From Paenibacillus antri (GTDB lineage Bacteria > Bacillota > Bacilli > Paenibacillales > YIM-B00363): DNA of 64,000 bases. The notes beneath the pieces are model-generated. The model saw only the letters and a list, made by a program, of their open reading frames with translations, was not told the DNA's origin and made no database searches. Location: contig NZ_VCIW01000007.1 in assembly GCF_005765165.1 (NCBI RefSeq), forward strand, positions 186,001 through 250,000, read 5' to 3'. The position numbers and the translations under genes are program-made. Below, one piece after another: positions 14,684 through 22,203 of this stretch. Positions within the stretch are counted from its first letter, which is position 1. Each line of letters begins with the position of its first letter.

Positions 14684-16006
14684 ATGGTTAGCGTAGAGAC
14701 ACAAACCGTTACTCCGAGTAAAGGTTCTAAGCATATTAAGGTTGTGTTGGTGGGGGCCGGCGACCGAGGGATGGGTTACGCTACGCATGCGTTGCGTCAT
14801 CCCGACGAGATGAAAATCGTCGGCGTCGTGGATCCCGATCCGGCGCGTAGACAACGGGCGGCGGAGGTTCACGGAATCGCCGAAGAGAACTGCTTCGACT
14901 CGGTGGAAGCGTTCGTACGGGTTCCTCGTTTCGCCGATGCCGCGATCAACGGGACAATGGATCCCCTGCATGTCCAGACCTCGATTCCCTTGCTCCGGGC
15001 AGGATACGATATCCTGCTGGAGAAGCCGATCGGGACGTCAGCGGAAGAAATCGTGACCTTGGAAGAGGAAGCCAAGAAGCATGGCCGCAAGGTGATGATA
15101 TGCCATGTGCTTCGATACGCTCCGTTCTACTCGGAAATCCGGAGGCGAATCGCCGACGGGGAAATCGGCGACATCATTAGCATGTACGCCTCCGAGCATA
15201 TCCGGTATCATCATATGGCCGTGTCGTATATTCGTGGAAAATGGAGCAATCAACAGCATAGCAAGACCTCTATGCTTATCGCGAAGTCATGCCACGACCT
15301 CGATATTCTGGCATGGATGAAATCGGGTATCGCGCCGAAGCGCGTCAGCAGCTTCGGGGGGTTAACGCATTTTACGAAGGAGCAAGCGCCTGCCGGCTCC
15401 GGCGAACGGTGTCTGGTCGATTGTCGGATCGAAGCTTCCTGCCCGTACTCGGCTCAGAAGCATCACGTGGAGATGAACCTATGGGCGAAATACGTTTGGC
15501 CGGGGAAGCATGAATCGATGACGGAGGAAGAGAAGCGGGAGTCCTTAAAGACGGATAGTCCGTTCGGACGGTGCGTGTGGAGATGCGACAACACCGTAGC
15601 GGACCATCAGTCGGTATCGATCGAATTCGAGGACGGCTCCACTGCGGTATTCAATCTCGTGGGCAATTCCCCGATGAACCATCGCTCTCTTCATATCAAT
15701 GGCACGAAGGGTGAAATTCAAGGCGCATTGGAAGACGGCGCGTTCGTCATTCGGAAATACGATGCGCGTCAGGGCCGCGAATATACGGAAGAACGGGTGG
15801 AGTTGAACGCCTCCAAGGGGATGCATGGAGGAGGGGATTCGATTCTGATTAAAGATTTCGTCCGGATTATCCAAGGCGGCGAGCCGTCGCCCAACACGAC
15901 GAGTCTGGAAGATTCGATCACGAGTCATCTGGTCGGGTTCGCGGCTGATCGGTCGATGGAAGAAGGACGATGGGTCTACCTAACCGAATATCGCGACTTG
16001 ACGTAA
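14684..16006 (+). CDS. Gfo/Idh/MocA-family oxidoreductase
   Basis: This 440-residue protein has an N-terminal Rossmann domain with GAGDRGMG (about residues 26-33) for NAD(P) and the EKPIG motif near residue 110 holding the family's catalytic lysine, followed by the C-terminal alpha/beta domain. Members oxidise or reduce sugars and inositols, and some hydrolyse glycosides by an NAD-assisted mechanism. A candidate AAAGGAG lies 13 bases before ATG 14684, a rather long spacing with no better alternative. It is the last gene of the operon starting at 10826 and probably processes the sugar released by its neighbours. Confidence 0.85.
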   Translation: MVSVETQTVTPSKGSKHIKVVLVGAGDRGMGYATHALRHPDEMKIVGVVDPDPARRQRAAEVHGIAEENCFDSVEAFVRVPRFADAAINGTMDPLHVQTSIPLLRAGYDILLEKPIGTSAEEIVTLEEEAKKHGRKVMICHVLRYAPFYSEIRRRIADGEIGDIISMYASEHIRYHHMAVSYIRGKWSNQQHSKTSMLIAKSCHDLDILAWMKSGIAPKRVSSFGGLTHFTKEQAPAGSGERCLVDCRIEASCPYSAQKHHVEMNLWAKYVWPGKHESMTEEEKRESLKTDSPFGRCVWRCDNTVADHQSVSIEFEDGSTAVFNLVGNSPMNHRSLHINGTKGEIQGALEDGAFVIRKYDARQGREYTEERVELNASKGMHGGGDSILIKDFVRIIQGGEPSPNTTSLEDSITSHLVGFAADRSMEEGRWVYLTEYRDLT

Positions 16007-16014
16007 GAAGAAAA

Positions 16015-16062
16015 GAGGCCTTCTCTCTATGTCCGATGGAACATAGGAGAAGGCCTCTTTTT
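16015..16062 (+). terminator. Intrinsic terminator after the sialidase-fold operon
   Basis: GAGGCCTTCTC...ATGT (16015-16032) pairs with ACAT...GAGAAGGCCTC (16041-16057) with one mismatch or bulge, followed by TTTTT. The long stem gives strong termination. Confidence 0.88.
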
Positions 16063-16100
16063 CCATGCGCCTTCCATGTTTTTTTATTGTAAAGGAAATC

Positions 16101-16142
16101 TTCACACGAAATTCACGCCGGTTCCATTACAGTGAACATAAG
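16101..16142 (+). promoter_or_regulatory. Candidate OmpR-family activator site and weak promoter
   Basis: TTCACA (16101-16106) and TTCACG (16112-16117) are direct repeats 11 bases apart, the spacing typical of PhoP/OmpR-class response regulators; TTACAG follows at 16127-16132. CATAAG (16137-16142) is a poor -10 and no -35 is visible, as at activator-dependent promoters. The response regulator at 28577 is the obvious candidate. Confidence 0.4.
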
Positions 16143-16176
16143 GGATTGAGACGGATAGGGAAAGGGGAGCTGCGGC

Positions 16177-17295
16177 TTGGCGCGAATTTTGTTTAATCAC
16201 GTCTATAAGAAGTACGCGAAAGACTCGACCTACGCTGTGAAAGACTTCAACTTGGAAATCCAGGATCAGGAATTCGTCGTCTTCGTCGGTCCCTCGGGCT
16301 GCGGGAAATCGACGACGCTGCGAATGGTGGCGGGGTTGGAAGAGATCAGCGAGGGGGAGATGTACATTAACGATCGTTTAATCAACGATCTTCCTCCGAA
16401 GGATCGGGATATCGCGATGGTATTCCAAAACTATGCCCTATACCCGAATATGAGCGTATACGAAAATATCGCGTTCGGACTTCGACTGCGAAAGCTCCCG
16501 AAGCACGAAATCGACCTTCATGTGAAGCGAGCGGCGAGAGTGCTGGAGATCGAACAATTTCTCGACCGCAAGCCGAAGCAGCTTTCCGGGGGACAACGGC
16601 AGCGGGTCGCCTTAGGCCGAGCGATCGTAAGGAATCCGCAAGTGTTTCTCATGGACGAACCGTTATCCAACCTGGATGCGAAGCTGCGGGTGCAGATGCG
16701 CACGGAAATCATTCGGCTGCACAAGCAGCTTGGCGTGACCACGATTTATGTCACCCACGATCAGACGGAAGCGATGACGATGGGCAACAGAATCGTGGTG
16801 ATGAAGGACGGGGTCATCCAACAAGTGGATACGCCGGAAGGAATCTATAACTTGCCGAACAATATGTTCGTCGCCGGTTTTATCGGATCGCCGCCTATGA
16901 ATTTCATAAGCGGTAAACTGCTAGAGAACGGGGACAAGCTGGAGTTTCATACCCGCCGATTCGCCTTGGAAATCCCTGCGCGGAAAGCGGCTGCCTTGCG
17001 CGCTCGCAATCTCGTCGAACGGACAGTCATTCTTGGCATCCGACCGGAAAATATTAGCAACGAACGATCCGAGTCAGGTTCCTCTCCTCGTGCGGAGTTT
17101 CAAGGGATGCACAAATCCAGCGAACTGATGGGGGCGGATCGATTCCTCTTCCTGGATGCCGGGACGGATAACGATCTCATCGTGCGTGTACATCCGAAGT
17201 ATCGGTACGACATAGACGAGCCGCTGACGGTGACGATGGACATGAGCAAAGCGGTGTTTTTCGACCGGGATAGCCATGAACGGATTACGGAGTAA
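16177..17295 (+). CDS. Carbohydrate ABC transporter ATPase, MsmX/UgpC/MalK type
   Basis: This 372-residue protein has Walker A GPSGCGKST (residues 38-46), the Q-loop, the signature LSGGQRQRVALGRA, Walker B VFLMDEP, the D-loop SNLDAK and the switch histidine VTHDQ. A regulatory TOBE-type domain fills residues 240-372. It hydrolyses ATP to drive sugar import. TTG 16177 follows AAAGGGGAG at a good spacing. It is the only transport ATPase in the window and sits directly before a binding-protein/permease operon. By analogy with MsmX of Bacillus subtilis it may serve several or all of the five permease pairs here. Confidence 0.93.
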   Translation: MARILFNHVYKKYAKDSTYAVKDFNLEIQDQEFVVFVGPSGCGKSTTLRMVAGLEEISEGEMYINDRLINDLPPKDRDIAMVFQNYALYPNMSVYENIAFGLRLRKLPKHEIDLHVKRAARVLEIEQFLDRKPKQLSGGQRQRVALGRAIVRNPQVFLMDEPLSNLDAKLRVQMRTEIIRLHKQLGVTTIYVTHDQTEAMTMGNRIVVMKDGVIQQVDTPEGIYNLPNNMFVAGFIGSPPMNFISGKLLENGDKLEFHTRRFALEIPARKAAALRARNLVERTVILGIRPENISNERSESGSSPRAEFQGMHKSSELMGADRFLFLDAGTDNDLIVRVHPKYRYDIDEPLTVTMDMSKAVFFDRDSHERITE

Positions 17296-17311
17296 GGGAA
17301 GGGGGAGCGAC

Positions 17312-20300
17312 ATGCAAGCGAGGAATACACGGAGGTCCCGTCCCGCGGTCAGGTTATGGATATCCGCGCTTTGCGCGATCCTTTCGCTGTCGCTCGCGCT
17401 GACTTCCGCCGTGTGGCATCCATCGCCGGCTGCAGCGGACGAACCTCGGGATCGGCTCCAATCGATGCAAGAACAGTTCGGGCGCATGTACCATGACGTT
17501 CTAAGGCAATGGGAGGCGGAAGGGTTGTCCGCAGGGACGGAATCGTTCCGTATTCAGGCGACCGATTACATCGCCGCATCGGATGAGTCCGGACTTGCGA
17601 AGGGGAGCTACGAAGGTAGCGGAGATGTCCTCATCTGGCGCAACGACCGGGACAACTGGGTCGAATACGAAGTGGACGTTCCGGAGACCGGCCTATACGA
17701 GATGACGGTACGCTACAACCATTACCGGGATGAAAGCGCTTCAGGGTCGAGGACCTATCGTCCGGCGACGTTTTCTATCGCGGTGGACGGCGCATTTCCG
17801 TTCCGAGAAGCTCGGTCGATTCGGTTCCCTCGATATTTCCGCGACGCGATGCCGCTGAAAGTCGATCGCTTCGGGGATCATATGCGTCCGCAGCCCATCG
17901 AGGTAGAACGTTGGGCAGACTTGGCGGTCACCGATCGGGAGGATTCTTATGACGTTCCGCTGTTGTGGAAATTAACGGAGGGGACGCACACGTTGCGGCT
18001 GCAGGGCTTCTCCTCGATCGTGCTGGACACGATCGCGTTCGGACCGCCTGCGGCGTTGCCGACCTACGACGAGGTACTTGCCGGATACCCGGCGGCGAAT
18101 CCTGCGGCCGGCAGCGAGCCTATCGTTATCGAGGCGGAACGGATGCACGAAAAAAACGAAGTTTCGATTCAGATCTTAAGCGACAAAGACGCTTTCATGA
18201 CGCCGAAGTCCGACGGAGCGACCTTGTTTAACGGGGTAGGGGGAAATCGGTGGAACGACGGAGGAGAGCAGATCACATGGGCGTTCACGGTTTCGGAAGC
18301 CGGCCTGTACGATATCGGTCTTCGGGTCTTGAACAACCTACAGTCCAATGTGACTTCTTACAGAAAGCTCTTGATCGACGGGAAGGTTCCTTTCCAAGAG
18401 ATGCTCGCCTTCGGTATCCCTTACGACAACAAGTGGCAGCGATACATCCTTAGTAACGAGGAACGGCAGCCCTACGCATTTTACTTGGAAGCGGGAGAAC
18501 ACACGTTATCCATGAGCGTCACTTATGCGCCGCATAAAGAAGTGCAGGCGCTTCTCGAACAAGCGATCCAGCAGCTCGGCAGCGTGACGAGCGATGTGCA
18601 GATGTTGACGAGGGGCGAGGACGATCCGAACCGCACCTGGGACATCGAAGACAATTTTCCGGAAATCCCGGAGCAGCTGCGGCAAATTCAAGAGAAGCTG
18701 CACAGAATGTCAGAGCTATGGATCGCGAATAACGGGCGCAAGGATAACAACTATCAATCGCTGCGTACAGCGATATCGGACATTCAAGATCTGGTCGATC
18801 GCCCGAATCAGATTCCGAACAAGAAGGACACGCTGGCGATCATTCAGTCCAAGGTAGCCTCGATTACGAATCAGTTAACGAAACAGCCGCTTGCGCTCGA
18901 CCAGATCGTTCTCGTCCCGCATGGGAGCGGCTTTCCGAGAATGACGGCCAATCTCTGGGAGAAGGCAACGAACGGGGTCATGAACTTCGCCCGGTCCTTC
19001 AACGAGGAGAATCAGTTGTCCGATAACGAGGAGGGCGTACTGAACGTCTGGATGAATTATGGGCGGGACTATGTGAATTTGCTTCAGGAGCTGGCCGATC
19101 AGTATTTCACGCCGGAGACGGGCATTCCCGTGAAGATCGACTTGCTGCCGCGCGAGGAGCTGCTCGTACTGGCCAATGCGACGAACAAAGCTCCGGACGT
19201 GGCGCTCGGAATCAGCGAAGGCAAACCGTCGGAATTCGCGTTCCGTAACTCCGCCGCGGACTTGTCCGCATTCGAGGGTTTCGAGGAATTAATCGAACAT
19301 TTCGCGCCGGGGTCGATGCTCCCGTATTATTACGACGGCGGATATTATGCGGTACCGGAAACCTTGCAACTCAAGATGCTGTTTTACAGGAAGGACATCT
19401 TAGACCAATTAGGGCTCGGGATCCCGAACACGTGGCATGACGTATACGAGATGCTGCCGACCTTGCAACAGAACGGATACAACTTCTACATTCCTACTGG
19501 GGAATTTCTAATGTTCGTCTATCAGAACGGCGCCGACTTCTACGAGGAGGACGGAATGCGGACGGGGCTCGATACGCCGGAAGGATTCACATCGTTCAAG
19601 CAAGCGACGGAGCTGTTTAGCCTCTACGGCATCGAGCAGCAAGTCCCGAGCTTCTACCAGCATTTCCGCGACGGCGATATGCCGATCGGAATCGCGGATT
19701 TGAATACGTATCTCCAATTAACGGTGGCTGCTCCCGAATTGACCGGATGGTGGGGAATGGCGCCGATCCCGGGGTACGAAGGCGAGCAAGGCGAGGTGGA
19801 GCGTTGGGCGGGCGGCAATATCGGCATGCTGTCCCAAGGTCTCGGAGGTTTCGGAGCGGGGACGCCGGCTTCGGGAGCCGCCGGTCAGAGCTCCGCGATG
19901 ATTATGAAGAAATCTTCGAATCCGGAATGGGGCTGGGAATTTATCCGATGGTGGATGTCTTCCCAAATTCAAGAGCAGTTCGGTTCCGAGTTGGAAGGGT
20001 TCTATGGAGCTGAATTCCGATGGAATACGGCGAATGCGGAGGCGTTCGTCAAGCTGCCTTGGACGCCGGATGAGCTGGATCCGCTGTTGGAGCAGTGGCG
20101 TTGGTACAAATCGATGGTGAATGTACCGGGCTCGTATTTCATTCCGAGAGAGCTGAATAACGCTTGGAACCGGACCGTCGTCGACGGTATGAATTACCGC
20201 AGCTCGCTGGAGAGAGCGGTGATGAACATCGACCGCGAGTTGATCCGGAAGCAGACCGAGTTCGGGTATCGCGACGACAGCGGCAACATTCTCGAAACGT

Positions 20301-20356
20301 TCGGATTGCCCGAAGTGAACCGCCCATGGGAAGGGGTTGACCGATATGCCGATTAA
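17312..20356 (+). CDS. Solute-binding protein fused to two N-terminal CBM-like domains
   Basis: This 1014-residue protein has a signal sequence (about residues 13-43, ending AAADE), then two beta-sandwich domains (about 75-265 and 275-425) that look like CBM6/CBM35-type carbohydrate-binding modules. A helical linker rich in Gln and Leu (about 425-560) leads to a family 1 solute-binding domain (about 590-960) and a short tail. Usual binding proteins are 430-560 residues and lipidated; this one is twice as long and shows no lipobox cysteine. ATG 17312 is set by GGGAAGGGGGAG upstream; in-frame ATG 17276 would overlap the ATPase gene. It leads the seven-gene transport operon. The fused modules suggest it grips a polymer or cell-wall glycan as well as the imported ligand. 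Confidence 0.85.
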   Translation: MQARNTRRSRPAVRLWISALCAILSLSLALTSAVWHPSPAAADEPRDRLQSMQEQFGRMYHDVLRQWEAEGLSAGTESFRIQATDYIAASDESGLAKGSYEGSGDVLIWRNDRDNWVEYEVDVPETGLYEMTVRYNHYRDESASGSRTYRPATFSIAVDGAFPFREARSIRFPRYFRDAMPLKVDRFGDHMRPQPIEVERWADLAVTDREDSYDVPLLWKLTEGTHTLRLQGFSSIVLDTIAFGPPAALPTYDEVLAGYPAANPAAGSEPIVIEAERMHEKNEVSIQILSDKDAFMTPKSDGATLFNGVGGNRWNDGGEQITWAFTVSEAGLYDIGLRVLNNLQSNVTSYRKLLIDGKVPFQEMLAFGIPYDNKWQRYILSNEERQPYAFYLEAGEHTLSMSVTYAPHKEVQALLEQAIQQLGSVTSDVQMLTRGEDDPNRTWDIEDNFPEIPEQLRQIQEKLHRMSELWIANNGRKDNNYQSLRTAISDIQDLVDRPNQIPNKKDTLAIIQSKVASITNQLTKQPLALDQIVLVPHGSGFPRMTANLWEKATNGVMNFARSFNEENQLSDNEEGVLNVWMNYGRDYVNLLQELADQYFTPETGIPVKIDLLPREELLVLANATNKAPDVALGISEGKPSEFAFRNSAADLSAFEGFEELIEHFAPGSMLPYYYDGGYYAVPETLQLKMLFYRKDILDQLGLGIPNTWHDVYEMLPTLQQNGYNFYIPTGEFLMFVYQNGADFYEEDGMRTGLDTPEGFTSFKQATELFSLYGIEQQVPSFYQHFRDGDMPIGIADLNTYLQLTVAAPELTGWWGMAPIPGYEGEQGEVERWAGGNIGMLSQGLGGFGAGTPASGAAGQSSAMIMKKSSNPEWGWEFIRWWMSSQIQEQFGSELEGFYGAEFRWNTANAEAFVKLPWTPDELDPLLEQWRWYKSMVNVPGSYFIPRELNNAWNRTVVDGMNYRSSLERAVMNIDRELIRKQTEFGYRDDSGNILETFGLPEVNRPWEGVDRYAD

Positions 20357-21275
20357 GATGCGATTGTTTGCGGCGGCGCAGGAAATTTGGCGATACCGGT
20401 TGTCCTACCTCTTCATAGCTCCATTCGTAATTTCCTTCGGCATCTTTATCTTTATTCCGGTGCTTGCGGCCATGGGACTCAGCTTCACCGCATTCAACGG
20501 GATGGAGGCGCCGCGCTGGGTGGGCTGGAAGCATTACGAATACTTGTTCTCTCAGGATTCGCTCTTCTTGCAATATGCGCTGCCCAATACGGTGAAATTC
20601 GCCGTCATCGTAGGGCCGGGCGGTTATATCGCCTCCTTCGTGCTGGCTTGGCTCCTTGCGCAGCTTCCCGATCGAGCGAGGCTGTGGTATGTGTTAGCGT
20701 TCTACGCTCCCTCCTTGGCGGGGGGAGTGGCGATGTCGATCATCTGGATTCCGTTGTTGTCGGGCGACAGAATCGGATATTTAAACAGCTTTCTACTAGG
20801 TATTGGGTTCATCGACGAACCGCGATTATGGGTGTTGGATAAGAAGTATTTAATGAATTCGATGATTTCGGTGACGTTGTGGTCTTCGATGGGCATCGGC
20901 TTCCTTGCCATGTTGGCGGGCATCCTCAACGTGGATAAGACGTTACACGAGGCAGGGCGGGTGGACGGAATCCGCAGCAGGCTTCAGGAGGTATGGTTGA
21001 TTACGATCCCGTCGATGAAACCCCAGATGCTGTTCGCGGCCGTCATGGCGATCGTCGGCGCGTTCAAAGCGGGGCATATCGGAGTGGAGCTTTCCGGACA
21101 AAACCCGACGCCGCAATACGCGGGGCATCTGCTTGTGAACCATGTGGAGGATTATGGGTTGATCCGGTTCGAGATGGGGTATGCCTCCGCCGTGTCGGTC
21201 GTCTTGTTGGTTATTATATTCTTAGCCAATCGATTGAGCTGGAAGTTGTTCGGAGCGAAGGAGGATGAGGCATGA
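20346..21275 (+). CDS. Sugar ABC transporter permease (first pair, LplB/MalF-like)
   Basis: This roughly 309-residue inner-membrane protein has six predicted helices and a coupling loop EAGRVDGIRSRLQEVWLITIP around residues 202-222. ATG 20346 lies inside the end of the preceding gene, with AAGGGG at 20331-20336 as ribosome binding site, so translation is coupled to the CBM-fused binding protein. Its stop overlaps the next start. It should pair with the protein at 21272. Confidence 0.9.
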   Translation: MPIKMRLFAAAQEIWRYRLSYLFIAPFVISFGIFIFIPVLAAMGLSFTAFNGMEAPRWVGWKHYEYLFSQDSLFLQYALPNTVKFAVIVGPGGYIASFVLAWLLAQLPDRARLWYVLAFYAPSLAGGVAMSIIWIPLLSGDRIGYLNSFLLGIGFIDEPRLWVLDKKYLMNSMISVTLWSSMGIGFLAMLAGILNVDKTLHEAGRVDGIRSRLQEVWLITIPSMKPQMLFAAVMAIVGAFKAGHIGVELSGQNPTPQYAGHLLVNHVEDYGLIRFEMGYASAVSVVLLVIIFLANRLSWKLFGAKEDEA

Positions 21276-22177
21276 ATCGCTTAGGATGGAACTTGCGAGA
21301 AGCTGCTGCGCTGCGCCGCCGGGCGTCCCTGCTTCTCGGATGGGACCGCGGGCAAATATGGATCGCGGCGATGCTGCTTCTGCTGGGGATCTTCATGCTT
21401 CTCCCGCTGATCTATATTTTTAACCACGCGCTGAAGCCGTACTCGGAGCTGTTCATTTTTCCGCCGAATATTCTTGTGATGGATCCGACTTGGGCTAACT
21501 TTACGGAGTTGTTCGTCGTGACCCGAGATTCGGCGATCCCGGCGTCTCGTTACATGTTTAATAGCATCGCGATCGCCGTGATCGCGACGTTAGCCGTGAC
21601 GATCGTCAGCGCTCTCTGTGCGTACCCGCTGGCGAAGCACAAGTTTCCGGGCGCCAACGCGCTGTTCTTCGTCATCATTGTGTCGTTAATGTTCGTTCCG
21701 GAGACGATGCAAATTCCCCGTTACGTCGTTGTATCGTCTCTGGGCATTACGAATACGTTTTGGGCCCATATATTGCCGCATGTCGCGGCACCCGTGAGCG
21801 TCTTCCTCATGAAGCAATTCATGGACCAAGTGCCCAATGAACTGATCGAAGCGGCGAAGCTCGATGGAGCTCGGGAAGCGATGATTTTTCTGCGCATCGT
21901 GATGCCGGTGTGCATGCCGGCCGTAGCCACCGTCGCCATCCTGCAATTTCAGAACATCTGGGGAAATACGGAGACGTCCATTCTGTTTACGACGGACGAT
22001 TCGATGAAGACGTTCCCTTATTTTCTGCAGACGTTAACCCAAAATTTGGCGAATTCCGTAGCGCGTCAAGGGGCCGCGGCCGCCGCTTCGCTGGTGATGA
22101 TCGTACCGACCTTACTGGTCTTCTTGGTCTTTCAACGCAAGGTGATCGCCACGATGGCCCACTCCGGCATCAAATAA
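21272..22177 (+). CDS. Sugar ABC transporter permease (first pair, LplC/MalG-like)
   Basis: This 301-residue protein has six membrane segments, a coupling motif EAAKLDGAREAMIFLRIVMP near residues 192-211, and the ending RKVIATMAHSGIK. The ATG overlaps the upstream TGA in an ATGA arrangement. With the 20346 product it forms one complete permease; a second complete pair lies five genes further on in the same operon. Confidence 0.9.
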   Translation: MNRLGWNLREAAALRRRASLLLGWDRGQIWIAAMLLLLGIFMLLPLIYIFNHALKPYSELFIFPPNILVMDPTWANFTELFVVTRDSAIPASRYMFNSIAIAVIATLAVTIVSALCAYPLAKHKFPGANALFFVIIVSLMFVPETMQIPRYVVVSSLGITNTFWAHILPHVAAPVSVFLMKQFMDQVPNELIEAAKLDGAREAMIFLRIVMPVCMPAVATVAILQFQNIWGNTETSILFTTDDSMKTFPYFLQTLTQNLANSVARQGAAAAASLVMIVPTLLVFLVFQRKVIATMAHSGIK

Positions 22178-22203
22178 TCGCGCGGAAAGGAGGAGCGAAG
22201 CCA

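Noticed and set aside
21910-22203. Upstream extension of the NHL/YIP1 frame
   Set aside because: It overlaps the permease gene out of frame. AAAGGAGG before TTG 22204 and a signal peptide directly after it define the start.
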